NCBI RefSeq assembly: GCF_013155365.1
Contig: NZ_JABJRA010000006.1
Span: 62,001-126,000, forward strand
DNA: 64,000 nucleotides
Direction: 5' to 3'
DNA from: Nocardioides sp. zg-DK7169
Lineage (GTDB): Bacteria; Actinomycetota; Actinomycetes; Propionibacteriales; Nocardioidaceae
Each line of letters opens with the position of its first letter. The first letter of the stretch is position 1. Below are positions 16,312-24,820 of this stretch, piece by piece. A model generated the notes under the pieces. It had not been told where the DNA came from. It worked only from the letters and a program-made list of their open reading frames with translations, and did no database searches. Both the position numbers and the translations under genes were made by a program.

Positions 16312-17844
16312 TCAGCCGGTGATGCCGACCCCGCGGAACTCGCTGTTGCCGATGAGCGGCGCCTCGTAGCCGACGACGTCCTCGGTGCACACGGTGCCGA
16401 CGGAGTTGAAGGTGATCGGGACGACGGCGCCGTGCTCGAGCACGGTCAGCTGCGCGGCGTCGAGGAGCTCGCCGCGGGCCTCGGTGTCCTCCTCGGCGTT
16501 GGCGGCGGCGAGGGCCTCGGCGAAGCCCTTGGGCTCGACGTGCGAGACGTTCTGCGGCGCCGCCTTGGAGAAGTAGTTGGTCAGGAGCATCGAGGGGTCG
16601 GGGCGACCGGTCCAGCCGGAGATGACCGCGTCGCCGTCGCCGTTGAGGAAGCTGACCCCGGCGTCGGCCGGCGGCAGCGCCTTGATCGTCATCTCGATCC
16701 CGACTGCGGCGAGCTGCTCCTTGATGATCTCCGCGGTGGTGACGAACTGCGGGATGGTCAGGGTGATCGCGGTGAAGGAGAACCCGTCCGCGAGGCCGGC
16801 CTCGGCGAGCAGCTCCTTGGCGCGGTCGGGGTCGTAGGACATCAGGTCGGACACCGCGTCGTTCGGGACGAAGTAGTCGTCGGGGAACAGGCCGGTCGAG
16901 GCCTCGCCGTGGCCCTCCTGCGCGGCCTGGAGGACGGCCTCGCGGTCGATGGCGTGGTTGAGCGCCTGGCGCACGCGGACGTCGCCGAACTCGCTCTTGG
17001 TCTGGTTGGGGAACAGCACCGTCTGGGTGAGGACCGTGCGGGTCTCGACGTTCGCGCCGGGGATCTGGCTGGCGGGGTCGATCATCGCGGGGGAGACCAG
17101 GGCGCAGTCGAACTGGTCGGAGCCCACGCCGTTGAGCACGGTCTGTGGGTCGGTGATGACCTGGAGGTCGAAGCCGGCGAGCTTGAGGCCGTCCTCGTCC
17201 CAGTAGTTCTCGGTGGCCTCGAACTCGTAGCGCGCACCGGGCTGGGAGCTGGCGAGGGTGAAGCGGCCGATGCCGTCTGGGGCGAGGGCGAGGGCCTGGG
17301 GGTCGTCGAACGCCGAGGGGGTCACCATCATCCCGCCCAGGTCGGAGAGGCTGAGGACGAGGTGGACGGCGGGCCCGCCGAGCACGAGCTCGACGGTGGC
17401 GTCGTCGACCACGCGGACGCTGTCCACGGCGCCGAGCTGGGCGGCGGTGATGGAGTCGTCCTGCATCGCGCGGTCCAGGTTGGCCTTGACCGCCTTGGCG
17501 TCGAACGGGGTGCCGTCGGGGAACTCCACGCCTTGGCGCAGGTTCAGCGTCAGGGTCGACATGTCGTCGGCGAACTCCCACGACTCGGCCAGGCCGGGCA
17601 CCGGCTGGCCCTCGGAGTCGACGTGCACGAGGCGGTCGTAGGCGTAGCTGAGGACCAGGAAGTCCGAGCTGGACACGGTCTTGTGCGGGTCGAACGACGT
17701 GGCGCCGCCGGACGCGGCGTACCGCAGCGTCGCGGTGGGGTCGACGTCGCCGGTGTTGGCGCTGCCCGAGCCGCCGTCGCCGCCTCCGCAGGCGCTCAGC
17801 AGGACCAGGCAGGCCGCAGCGGCCAGGGTGGGGATGCGCTTCAT
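16312..17844 (-). CDS. ABC transporter substrate-binding lipoprotein, SBP_bac_5 family
   Basis: A 510-aa exported solute receptor. The N-terminus MKRIPTLAAAACLVLLSACG is a lipoprotein signal peptide with lipobox LSAC. Family-5 features follow: SFDPHKT, DRLVHVDSEGQPVPGLAESW, LRQGVEFPDGTPFDAKAVK. The family carries peptides, nickel, opines or other small ligands, so the ligand is open; the SDR and NTF2-like genes at the operon end suggest an organic carbon source. ATG 17,844 is chosen over 17,862 because GAGGAG sits 10 bases before it and overlaps the earlier codon. It is the first gene of the operon. Confidence 0.9.
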   Translation of the reverse strand: MKRIPTLAAAACLVLLSACGGGDGGSGSANTGDVDPTATLRYAASGGATSFDPHKTVSSSDFLVLSYAYDRLVHVDSEGQPVPGLAESWEFADDMSTLTLNLRQGVEFPDGTPFDAKAVKANLDRAMQDDSITAAQLGAVDSVRVVDDATVELVLGGPAVHLVLSLSDLGGMMVTPSAFDDPQALALAPDGIGRFTLASSQPGARYEFEATENYWDEDGLKLAGFDLQVITDPQTVLNGVGSDQFDCALVSPAMIDPASQIPGANVETRTVLTQTVLFPNQTKSEFGDVRVRQALNHAIDREAVLQAAQEGHGEASTGLFPDDYFVPNDAVSDLMSYDPDRAKELLAEAGLADGFSFTAITLTIPQFVTTAEIIKEQLAAVGIEMTIKALPPADAGVSFLNGDGDAVISGWTGRPDPSMLLTNYFSKAAPQNVSHVEPKGFAEALAAANAEEDTEARGELLDAAQLTVLEHGAVVPITFNSVGTVCTEDVVGYEAPLIGNSEFRGVGITG

Positions 17845-17997
17845 GTGGTGGTGTCTCCTCATTGCCCGCCCGGACGGGACCGTTCCATGGGCAGGGTTGT
17901 GCTGCCCGTCACAAGGCCTCGATCCTCGCCACGTCAGCGTCTGGACCAGGGCCCGATCCCGGTGAGCGGGAGCACCAATCCGGGTCCGGCTCCCACC

Positions 17998-18107
17998 CGC
18001 CGAGTCGGGGCGTGTGGTGCGCCGAGTCGGGGCGTGTGGTTGCGCGAGTCGGCGCGTGTGGTGCGCCGAGTCGGCGCGTGTGGCGCGCCGAGTCGGCGCT
18101 CGTGGTG
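17998..18107. repeat. Five-unit tandem array of the 22-bp T22 repeat
   Basis: Units at 17,998, 18,020, 18,042, 18,064 and 18,086, each exactly 22 bases with consensus CGCCGAGTCGGSGCGTGTGG plus two bases. Each has GCCGA-G-TCGGC or a near version, a 5-bp inverted repeat around one base. It lies in the 273-base gap between the LLM stop (18,118) and the importer operon start; the rest of that gap shows no gene. Confidence 0.92.
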
Positions 18108-18117
18108 CTGGGTGCCG

Positions 18118-18954
18118 TCAGAGGCCCAGATCGGTGGCGAGACGGTCCAGGTAGCCCAGGAACGCGGACTCCTCGGAGTCGGGGACCGACCACACCGCCT
18201 CGCCGACGCCGGCCGCCTCCCAGGGCTCGAGGTCGGCGAGCGTCGGTCGCAGCGCGCGCACGTCGGGCTGCCCGGTGCGTCCGGCCTCGGCCCAGGCCTC
18301 GCGCAGCGCGCGGACCCGGTCGGGCAGGTCGGTGTCGAGGGGAGTCGTCAGCCAGCCGTCCGCGTTCGCCGCGATCCACGCGAAGGTCTTCGGGCCTGCC
18401 TGCGCCCCGATCAGCACCGGCACGTGCGACTGGATCGGCTTGGGCCAGGCCCAGGCGGCCTCGAAGGAGACGAACTCCCCTCGATAGGACGCCTCCTCCT
18501 GGGTCCACAGCGCCCGCATCGCCTCGAGGTACTCGCGCAGCACGGTGCGGCGTCGGGTCGGCGGCACCCCGTGGTCGGCCATCTCGTCGGTGTTCCACCC
18601 GAAGCCCGCCCCCAGGCACAGCCGTCCGCCGGAGAGGTGGTCGATCGAGGCGAGCGTCTTGGCGAGGGTGATCGGGTCGGACTCGACCGGCAGCGCGACC
18701 GAGGTCGAGAGCTGGATGCGCGAGGTCGCCGTCATCGCGCTGGCCAGCGCCACCCACGGGTCGAGCGTCCGCAGGTAGCGGTCGTCGGGGAGGTCGGCGC
18801 CGCCGGTCGCCGGGTGCGGGGCGGTACGGCGTACCGGGATGTGCGTGTGCTCGGGCACGTAGAAGGTGTCGAAGCCTCGCTCCTCGGCGGCTCGGGCGGC
18901 AGCGGCGGGTGTGATCCCTCGGTCGCTGGTGAACAGTGAGACTCCATGGCGCAT
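18118..18954 (-). CDS. LLM class F420-dependent oxidoreductase (TIGR03619-like)
   Basis: A 278-aa luciferase-like enzyme. MRHGVSLFTSDRGI, the substrate block YVPEHTHIPV, TSRIQLSTSVALPVESDPITLAKTLASIDHLSGGRLCLGAGFGWNTDEM and the late ALREAWAEAGRTGQPDVRA match the layout of the TIGR03619 F420-dependent group (assigned from memory). Cytoplasmic; substrate unknown. The ATG at 18,954 is preferred over an upstream GTG because family proteins begin right at the first strand. Downstream are five tandem 22-bp repeats, upstream three, so this gene is bracketed by arrays and probably transcribed alone. Confidence 0.82.
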   Translation of the reverse strand: MRHGVSLFTSDRGITPAAAARAAEERGFDTFYVPEHTHIPVRRTAPHPATGGADLPDDRYLRTLDPWVALASAMTATSRIQLSTSVALPVESDPITLAKTLASIDHLSGGRLCLGAGFGWNTDEMADHGVPPTRRRTVLREYLEAMRALWTQEEASYRGEFVSFEAAWAWPKPIQSHVPVLIGAQAGPKTFAWIAANADGWLTTPLDTDLPDRVRALREAWAEAGRTGQPDVRALRPTLADLEPWEAAGVGEAVWSVPDSEESAFLGYLDRLATDLGL

Positions 18955-19019
18955 GCGCCGGGACGCTAGGGCCACCCGGTGTGGCGCGGGTCACTCGTCC
19001 CGGTGAGCGACACCCTTCT

Positions 19020-19085
19020 CGCCGAGTCGGCGCTCGTGGTGCGCCGAGTCGGCGCTTGTGGCGCACCGAGTCGGCGCGCGTGGCG
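19020..19085. repeat. Three-unit tandem array of the 22-bp T22 repeat
   Basis: Units at 19,020, 19,042 and 19,064, each 22 bases, same orientation as the 17,998 array. It lies in the 149-base divergent gap between the LLM start (18,954) and the SulP start (19,104), ending 18 bases before that start, so here the array is in promoter territory and not only downstream of genes. Confidence 0.9.
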
Positions 19086-19103
19086 CTGGGGGCCGGGGTG
19101 ACA

Positions 19104-20687
19104 ATGGTCGACGGTCCCGCGACGCCCCGCGCGACCGTCGCCCTCGCACCGAAGAAGCCCTCCGTGAGCCGCACCGCACCGACGCCTGCCCCCGCCCAAG
19201 CCGCCCATCTCGCCGAGCCCACCGTCCGTACGGCGCTGCGCTCGCCGCGCCTGCTGCGTACCGAGGTGCTCGCGGGCCTGGTCACGGCGTTCGCGCTGAT
19301 CCCCGAGGCGATCTCGTTCTCGATCCTGGCCGGGGTGGACCCGCAGGTCGGGCTGTTCGCCTCGTTCACCATGGCGGTCTCGATCGCGGTCCTGGGCGGG
19401 CGACCCGCGATGGTGTCGGCGGCCGCAGGCGCGGTCGCGCTGGTGCTGGCGCCGCTGGTGGACTCGCACGGCACCGACTACCTGATCGCCGCGGTGGTGC
19501 TGGGCGGGCTGATCCAGGTGGTGCTCGGCGTCGTCGGGGTGGCCCGGCTGATGCGGTTCATCCCGCGCCAGGTGATGGTCGGCTTCGTCAACAGCCTCGC
19601 GGTGCTGATCTTCATGGCCCAGGTGCCGCACCTCATCGACGTGCCGTGGCCGGTCTACCCGCTGGTCGCGCTCGGGATCCTGGTGATCGTCGGGCTGCCG
19701 CGCCTGACCACCGCGGTGCCCTCCCCGCTGGTCGCGATCGCGCTGCTCACCGCGCTCGCGCTCGCCGGCGGCCTCAACCTCCCCGACGTCGGCGACGAGG
19801 GCGACCTGCCCGACGGGCTGCCCGCGCTGCTGGTCCCGGACGTGCCGTGGACCCTGGAGACCCTCCAGGTGATCGCGCCGTACGCGCTCGCGATGGCGCT
19901 GGTCGGCCTGCTGGAGTCGCTGCTCACCGCCAAGCTCGTCGACGACATCACCGACACCCGCTCCGACAAGACCCGCGAGGCCTGGGGTCAGGGCGCCGCG
20001 AACGTCGTCACCGGCTTCTTCGGCGGCATCGGCGGCTGCGCGATGATCGGCCAGACGATGGTCAACGTGAAGGTCGCCGGCGCGCGGACCCGGATCTCGA
20101 CCTTCCTCGCCGGCGTCTTCGTGCTCGTCCTAACCGTCGGCCTCGGCGACCTGGTCGGCCAGATCCCGATGGCCGCGCTGGTCGCGGTCATGATCATGGT
20201 CTCGGTGACCACCTTCGACTGGCACTCGATCGCGCCCGGCACGCTGCGCCGGATGCCGCGCTCGGAGACCGCGGTCATGCTGGCCACCGCGGTCGTGGTC
20301 GTGGCCACCCACAACCTCGCGATCGGCGTCGTCGCCGGCACCCTGGTCGCGATGACGCTCTTCGCGCGCCGGGTCGCGCACTTCACCGACGTACGCCGTC
20401 GCGTGGTCGCCGACGCCGAGGGGGAGCGGGCGGTCTACACGGTCACCGGCGAGCTCTTCTTCGCCTCCAGCAACGACCTCTACACCCAGTTCGAGTACGC
20501 CGCGGACCCCGACCGCGTCGTCATCGACCTTGCCGGCACCCACGTCTGGGACGCCTCCACGGTCGCGTCGCTGGACGCGATCACCGCGAAGTACGCGCGC
20601 AAGGGCAAGTGCGTCGAGATCGTCGGCCTCGACGACGTGAGCGCCGCGCGGCACGCCCGGCTGACCGGGAGCCTCGCCCAGCACTGA
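19104..20687 (+). CDS. SulP family inorganic anion transporter with STAS domain
   Basis: A 527-aa membrane transporter (sulfate, bicarbonate or related anion symport). The hydrophobic core spans residues about 45-410, starting EVLAGLVTAFALIPEAISFSILAGVDPQVGLFAS, the SulP TM1 signature. GGIGGCAMIGQTMVNVKVAGARTRISTFLAG is the conserved TM8-9 region. The C-terminal STAS domain (FFASSNDLYTQFEY, VIDLAGTHVWDASTVASLDAI) is cytoplasmic and regulatory. Start is uncertain: ATG 19,104 is used; GTG 19,164 is an alternative. Translation from further upstream would run through the tandem repeats and is unlikely. The ion cannot be told from sequence. Confidence 0.85.
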   Translation: MVDGPATPRATVALAPKKPSVSRTAPTPAPAQAAHLAEPTVRTALRSPRLLRTEVLAGLVTAFALIPEAISFSILAGVDPQVGLFASFTMAVSIAVLGGRPAMVSAAAGAVALVLAPLVDSHGTDYLIAAVVLGGLIQVVLGVVGVARLMRFIPRQVMVGFVNSLAVLIFMAQVPHLIDVPWPVYPLVALGILVIVGLPRLTTAVPSPLVAIALLTALALAGGLNLPDVGDEGDLPDGLPALLVPDVPWTLETLQVIAPYALAMALVGLLESLLTAKLVDDITDTRSDKTREAWGQGAANVVTGFFGGIGGCAMIGQTMVNVKVAGARTRISTFLAGVFVLVLTVGLGDLVGQIPMAALVAVMIMVSVTTFDWHSIAPGTLRRMPRSETAVMLATAVVVVATHNLAIGVVAGTLVAMTLFARRVAHFTDVRRRVVADAEGERAVYTVTGELFFASSNDLYTQFEYAADPDRVVIDLAGTHVWDASTVASLDAITAKYARKGKCVEIVGLDDVSAARHARLTGSLAQH

Positions 20688-20699
20688 GCCGGCCGTCGG

Positions 20700-20732
20700 T
20701 TGCGCAAACCCATCGATGAGTGTCAATATCGA
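20700..20732 (+). promoter_or_regulatory. ars operon promoter with candidate ArsR operator
   Basis: TTGCGC (20,700-20,705), an 18-base spacer and CAATAT (20,724-20,729) form a promoter whose start would fall on the arsR GTG at 20,736. TCGAT (20,713-20,717) and ATCGA (20,728-20,732) form an inverted repeat with a 10-base spacer that overlaps the -10, a position where bound ArsR would block polymerase. Confidence 0.55.
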
Positions 20733-20735
20733 CGG

Positions 20736-21098
20736 GTGTCGAACTCCTCCCTCGAGCTGCCGCTGGCCGACGACCCCGCCGCGCGCTGCGTACCGCTGAC
20801 CCGTGAGCCGATGGACGCCGAGCAGGCAGGCGCCGTGGTGCCGCTGCTGAAGGCGGTCGCCGACCCGGTGCGGCTCCGGCTGCTCTCGCTGGTGCTGGCC
20901 CACGAGGGACGCGAGGCGTGCGTGTGCGACCTGACGCCGCACTTCGAGCTCTCCCAGCCCACCATCAGCCACCACCTCAAGGTGCTGCACGACAGCGGGC
21001 TGCTGGAGCGCGAGAAGCGCGGGACCTGGGTGTTCTACCGCGCCCGCCCCGAGGCGCTCGCGACGCTGGCCGGGCTCTTCGTCGAGGCCGACGCATGA
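20736..21098 (+). CDS. arsR: ArsR/SmtB family arsenic-responsive repressor
   Basis: A 120-aa winged-helix metalloregulator. VADPVRLRLLSLVL, ACVCDL and LSQPTISHHLKVLHDSGLLEREKRGTWVFYRAR form the DNA-binding domain. Cys62 and Cys64 in ACVCDL match the As(III)-sensing pair of classical ArsR, and Cys18 near the N-terminus could be a third ligand. It should repress the ars operon until arsenite or antimonite binds. The GTG start lies 6 bases after a -10 hexamer, suggesting a leaderless message. The following acr3 gene overlaps by four bases. Confidence 0.93.
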   Translation: MSNSSLELPLADDPAARCVPLTREPMDAEQAGAVVPLLKAVADPVRLRLLSLVLAHEGREACVCDLTPHFELSQPTISHHLKVLHDSGLLEREKRGTWVFYRARPEALATLAGLFVEADA

Positions 21099-22219
21099 GC
21101 GCGCCGAGCCCCGGGCACGCCCCGAGCCCCGGCCGGACGCAGGAGCCCGCCCCGGAGCACGCCGTCATGGAGCGCCTGTCCACCCTCGACCGGCTGCTGC
21201 CGCTGTGGATCGTGCTCGCGATGGCGGCCGGCCTGCTGCTGGGCCGCGGCGTACCCGGCCTGGACGACGCGCTGGCCGCCGTCGAGGTCGAGGGCGTCTC
21301 GCTGCCGATCGCGATCGGCCTGCTGGTGATGATGTACCCGGTGCTGGCCAAGGTCCGCTACGGCGAGGTCGGCCGGGTCGGCGCGGACCGGCGGATGCTC
21401 GGCTCCTCGATCGTCCTGAACTGGCTCCTCGGCCCCGCGCTGATGTTCGCGCTGGCCTGGCTGATGCTGCCGGACCTGCCGGAGTACCGCACCGGCCTGA
21501 TCATCGTCGGCCTCGCCCGCTGCATCGCGATGGTGCTGATCTGGAACGACCTGGCGTGCGGTGACCGCGAGGCCGCGGCGGTGCTGGTCGCGCTCAACGC
21601 GCTGTTCCAGATCGTCGCGTTCGCGGCGCTGGGCTGGTTCTACCTCTCGGTGCTCCCGGGCTGGCTCGGCCTCGAGCAGTCCGACCTGGACGTCTCGATG
21701 TGGCAGATCGCCGGCTCGGTGCTGGTCTTCCTCGGCATCCCGCTGCTGGCCGGCTTCCTCACCCGGGTGCTCGGCGAGCGCACGCGGGGCAGGGACTGGT
21801 ACGAGGGCACCTTCCTCCCGCGCCTCGCCCCGACCGCGCTCTACGGCCTGCTGTTCACGATCGTGCTGCTCTTCGCCCTCCAGGGCGACGCGATCACCGC
21901 GCAGCCGCTCGACGTCGCCCGGATCGCGCTGCCGCTGCTGGCGTACTTCGCCCTCATGTGGGGCGGCTCGATGCTGCTCACCCGCGCGATCGGGCTGGAC
22001 TACCCGCGCGCCACGGCCGTCTCCTTCACCGCCGCCGGCAACAACTTCGAGCTCGCGATCGCGGTCGCCATCGGCGTCTTCGGGGTCTCCTCGGGCCAGG
22101 CGCTCGCCGGGGTCGTCGGGCCGCTGATCGAGGTGCCGGTCCTCGTCGGCCTGGTGTACGTCGCGCTGTGGGCGCGCCGCTTCTTCCCCGACACGGTGGC
22201 GGGAGGAGGGCGGCGATGA
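21095..22219 (+). CDS. acr3: Arsenite efflux permease, ACR3 family
   Basis: A 374-aa membrane protein with about ten hydrophobic segments that exports As(OH)3 using the proton motive force. STLDRLLPLWIVLAMAAGLLLG starts TM1, MMYPVLAKVRYGE is the conserved first loop, and LARCIAMVLIWNDLACGD in the fourth segment contains the Cys essential for arsenite transport in ACR3 proteins. The ATG overlaps the arsR stop (ATGA), and the arsC ATG overlaps this stop the same way, so the three genes form one coupled operon. Confidence 0.94.
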   Translation: MSAPSPGHAPSPGRTQEPAPEHAVMERLSTLDRLLPLWIVLAMAAGLLLGRGVPGLDDALAAVEVEGVSLPIAIGLLVMMYPVLAKVRYGEVGRVGADRRMLGSSIVLNWLLGPALMFALAWLMLPDLPEYRTGLIIVGLARCIAMVLIWNDLACGDREAAAVLVALNALFQIVAFAALGWFYLSVLPGWLGLEQSDLDVSMWQIAGSVLVFLGIPLLAGFLTRVLGERTRGRDWYEGTFLPRLAPTALYGLLFTIVLLFALQGDAITAQPLDVARIALPLLAYFALMWGGSMLLTRAIGLDYPRATAVSFTAAGNNFELAIAVAIGVFGVSSGQALAGVVGPLIEVPVLVGLVYVALWARRFFPDTVAGGGRR

Positions 22220-22656
22220 GCGGCGAGGTCCCGCAGGTGGTCTTCGCCTGCGTGCGCAACGGCGGCCGCTCGGTGATCGGGCGGGTGCTGACCGAGCACT
22301 ACGCGCAGGGTCGGGTCGTCGCCCGCTCCGCGGGGACCCAGCCGGGGGAGCACATCCACCCCGAGGTCGCCGCGGCGCTGAGCGACCTGGGCCTCGACGT
22401 CTCCCGCGAGGTGCCCGAGCTGCTCACCCGCGAGACGATCGCCGCGAGCGACCTGGCGATCACGCTGGGCTGCGGCGAGGAGTGCCCCTTCGTGCCGGGG
22501 GTGCGCTACGTCGACTGGCCGGTCGCCGACCCCGGGGGCCAGGACCCCGCGACGGTACGCCGGATCGTGGCCGACATCGACGCGCGGGTGCGCGCGCTGC
22601 TGGCCGAGCTGGTCCCGGACCTCGCGCTGGCGCCGTCGGTGGTCGCGGGCGGCTGA
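22216..22656 (+). CDS. arsC: Arsenate reductase, low-molecular-weight phosphatase type
   Basis: A 146-aa enzyme that reduces As(V) to As(III), the substrate of the adjacent Acr3 pump. The active-site loop is Cys12-Val-Arg-Asn-Gly-Gly-Arg18-Ser, a CX5R signature; the more usual form is C-x-H/Q-N-A-G-R-S, so R-N-G-G is slightly unusual. Cys86 and Cys90 in LGCGEECPF are the resolving pair of the ArsC group that uses mycothiol/mycoredoxin or thioredoxin. The presence of mshA in this window fits mycothiol use. It is the last gene of the ars operon and is followed by a strong hairpin. Confidence 0.92.
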   Translation: MSGEVPQVVFACVRNGGRSVIGRVLTEHYAQGRVVARSAGTQPGEHIHPEVAAALSDLGLDVSREVPELLTRETIAASDLAITLGCGEECPFVPGVRYVDWPVADPGGQDPATVRRIVADIDARVRALLAELVPDLALAPSVVAGG

Positions 22657-22666
22657 GCCGGCCTGC

Positions 22667-22688
22667 GGCGCCCCGCCGGCGGGGCGCC
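22667..22688 (+). terminator. Hairpin after the ars operon
   Basis: A perfect 22-bp palindrome, GGCGCCCCGCC joined to its complement, starting 10 bases after the arsC stop; a second GGCGGGGCGG follows. No T-tract, as is common in high-GC actinobacteria. Confidence 0.6.
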
Positions 22689-22829
22689 GGCGGGGCGGAC
22701 CCGGGCGGACCGAGGTCCCGTGTCCTGCGGACCTACGGCCCTCGCCGCACCCCGCGGTGCGCCGGGATGCTGGGCGCGCCGGCACCGGCCGGCAGTCCCA
22801 GCGGACCACCCACGCAGCAGGAGCACGCC

Positions 22830-23045
22830 GTGACCGCCGTCGACGACCTGGCCGTCGTCGCCAACGAGATGAACCCCGGAAGCTTCGAGTTCGGGGCGGT
22901 CTGGTGGGCCGGGTTCATCGCCGTCGTCGCCTTCAGCGTCGTCGCGATCATGGGCCTGTTCCTGTGGCAGGCGGTCAAGGAGCCCGCCGCCAGGCCGGCC
23001 CACGCCGAGCCCCGGCGTACCCCCGCGCCCAGCCCGTTCGCCTGA
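22830..23045 (+). CDS. Small single-pass membrane protein, unknown function
   Basis: A 71-aa protein I do not recognise. Residues about 24-47 (VWWAGFIAVVAFSVVAIMGLFLW) form one transmembrane segment; the N-terminus is short and acidic and the C-terminal 24 residues are Pro/Ala/Arg-rich and probably cytoplasmic. GTG 22,830 has CAGGAG six bases upstream, the best start in the frame. It lies 173 bases after arsC, beyond the ars hairpin, so it probably has its own promoter. Its stop codon is inside a hairpin shared with the convergent ligase gene. Confidence 0.65.
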   Translation: MTAVDDLAVVANEMNPGSFEFGAVWWAGFIAVVAFSVVAIMGLFLWQAVKEPAARPAHAEPRRTPAPSPFA

Positions 23046-23062
23046 GGCGCGACGCCTCAGGC
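23040..23062. terminator. Bidirectional hairpin containing two convergent stop codons
   Basis: GCCTGAGGCG (23,040-23,049), CGA, CGCCTCAGGC (23,053-23,062): a perfect 10-bp stem with a 3-base loop. The TGA of the plus-strand small gene (23,043-23,045) and the TGA of the minus-strand ligase (23,057-23,059) occupy mirror positions in the two arms. Confidence 0.7.
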
Positions 23063-24652
23063 GCTCGCCCCGCGCGCCAGGTCGGCGTGCTCCTGACGCA
23101 GGGTGCGCTTGACGATCTTGCCCGAGGGGTTCTTGGGCAGGGCGTCGGCGATCACGACGTACTTCGGCGCCTTGTAGTGCGCCAGCACCGTGCGGCTGTG
23201 CTCGAGCACCTGCTCGGGGGTGAGGTCCGCTCCCGGCTTCGCTACGACGACCGCGGCCACCGCCTCGACCCAGTGCGGGTGGTCGACGCCGAAGACCGCC
23301 ACCTCCGCGACGCCGTCGAGGGTGTAGATCGCCTCCTCGACCTCGCGGCTGGCGACGTTCTCCCCGCCGGTCTTGATCATGTCCTTCTTGCGGTCCACGA
23401 CGTAGAGGTGGCCGGTGTCGTCGACGTAGCCGAGGTCCCCGGAGTGGAACCACCCGCCGCGGAACGCCTCGGCGGTCTTCGCCTCGTCCGCGTGGTAGCC
23501 CAGCGTGGCGTGCGGTGAGCGGTGCACGATCTCCCCGACGGTCCCGGTCGGCACCGGTACGTCACGGTCGTCGACGATGCGCGTCTCGACGTTGAGCGCC
23601 GCGCGGCCGGCGGACCCGGCGTACGCGATCTGCTCCTCGGGGCCCAGGATCGTGGCGAGCGGCGACATCTCGGTCTGGCCGTAGAAGTTCCACAGCGACA
23701 CCCCGGGCAGCCGCGACTGGATCTCCTTGAGCACCTCGACCGGCATCGGCGAGGCGCCGTAGTAGCCCTTGCGCAGCGAGCTCAGGTCGGTGGTGTCGAA
23801 GTCGGGGTGGCGCAGCAGCGAGATCCACACCGTCGGCGGCGCGAAGAACTTCGTGACCCGCCGCTCGGCGATCGTGCGCAGGATCGCCGCCGGGTCCGGC
23901 CCGGGCAGGATCACGCTGGTCGCGCCGAGGTAGACGTCCGGGCCGAGGAAGCAGTCCAGCTGCGCGCAGTGGTAGAGCGGCAGCGTGTGCAGGTCGACGT
24001 CGTCGGCGTCCATCCCGCCGTCGAGCGCGCACGAGACGTACTGCCACATCAAGGCCCGGCTGCTCAGCTGCGTGCCCTTCGGTCGCGACTCGGTGCCGGA
24101 GGTGTACATCAGCCGCACCGGGTCGTCGTCGTGCACGGCCACCGCCGGGGGAGCGCCGTCGTGGTCGAACCACTCCTGCGCGTCCGCCCAGCCCGCGGGC
24201 ACCTCCCCGCCACCCAGTCGTACGACGGCCCGCACCGGTACGTCGCCCTCTGCGGCGTCCAGCGCCTCCCGCGCCACCGGCACCAGGGCGTCCTCGACCA
24301 CGAACCCGCGGGCGCCCGCGTGCTCGAGGATGTAGGCGACCTCGGCGCCGCCCAGCATGAAGTTGACCGGGACCAGCACGACGCCCACCCGGGCGGCGGC
24401 GAAGTCGAGGACCGCGAACTGCCAGCAGTTGTGGCACAGCAGCGCCAGCCGGTCGCCCTTCTCGAGCCCGGCTGCGGTGAGGGCGGCCGCCGTACGGTCC
24501 ACGACGGCGTCGAGCCCGGCGAAGGTGAGCTCGACGGACCCGTCGACGATCGCGGTCTTGGCGGGGAAGCGCTGCGCGGTGCGGCGCGGCAGGTCGCCGA
24601 GCGCGTGCTGGCGGGCCTGCTGGACGAGGTCGGAGGTGGCGGGTGCGGTCAT
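23057..24652 (-). CDS. Acyl-CoA synthetase (class I AMP-forming ligase)
   Basis: A 531-aa ANL-superfamily enzyme joining CoA to a carboxylic acid through an acyl-AMP. Motifs in order: YTSGTESRPKGTQLSSRAL (phosphate loop, with T-E-S in place of the commoner T-G-x), NFYGQTEMSPLA (A5), SGDLGYVDDTGHLYVVDRKKDMIKTGGENV (A7-A8 hinge) and KNPSGKIVKRTLR with the catalytic Lys near the C-terminus. The acid is unknown; the context is fatty or aromatic acid breakdown. ATG 24,652 has GGAG eight bases upstream. Upstream lie two tandem repeat arrays; downstream a shared hairpin. Confidence 0.88.
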   Translation of the reverse strand: MTAPATSDLVQQARQHALGDLPRRTAQRFPAKTAIVDGSVELTFAGLDAVVDRTAAALTAAGLEKGDRLALLCHNCWQFAVLDFAAARVGVVLVPVNFMLGGAEVAYILEHAGARGFVVEDALVPVAREALDAAEGDVPVRAVVRLGGGEVPAGWADAQEWFDHDGAPPAVAVHDDDPVRLMYTSGTESRPKGTQLSSRALMWQYVSCALDGGMDADDVDLHTLPLYHCAQLDCFLGPDVYLGATSVILPGPDPAAILRTIAERRVTKFFAPPTVWISLLRHPDFDTTDLSSLRKGYYGASPMPVEVLKEIQSRLPGVSLWNFYGQTEMSPLATILGPEEQIAYAGSAGRAALNVETRIVDDRDVPVPTGTVGEIVHRSPHATLGYHADEAKTAEAFRGGWFHSGDLGYVDDTGHLYVVDRKKDMIKTGGENVASREVEEAIYTLDGVAEVAVFGVDHPHWVEAVAAVVVAKPGADLTPEQVLEHSRTVLAHYKAPKYVVIADALPKNPSGKIVKRTLRQEHADLARGASA

Positions 24653-24724
24653 CGAGCAGCTCCTGGCACGGTCGTCCCGGGTCCTGTGACCCGGCTCACC
24701 GACACAGTACGGCCGCCCCCACCC

Positions 24725-24812
24725 CGCCGAGTCGGCGCTTGTGGCGCGGCGAGTCGGCCCTTGTGGCGCGGCGAGTCGGCCCTTGTGGCGCGGCGAGTCG
24801 GCGCTCGTGGCG
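24725..24812. repeat. Four-unit tandem array of the 22-bp T22 repeat
   Basis: Units at 24,725, 24,747, 24,769 and 24,791, each 22 bases, with CGCCGAGTCGG or CGGCGAGTCGG heads and a CTTGTGGCG or CTCGTGGCG tail. It is followed after 8 bases by a T21 array (24,821), so both families occur side by side in this 255-base gap, which otherwise shows no gene. Confidence 0.92.
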
Positions 24813-24820
24813 CGACCACC

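Noticed and set aside
18936..19103. An earlier start for the SulP gene giving 56 extra residues
   Set aside because: It would translate the 22-bp tandem repeats as protein and overlaps the divergent LLM gene start.
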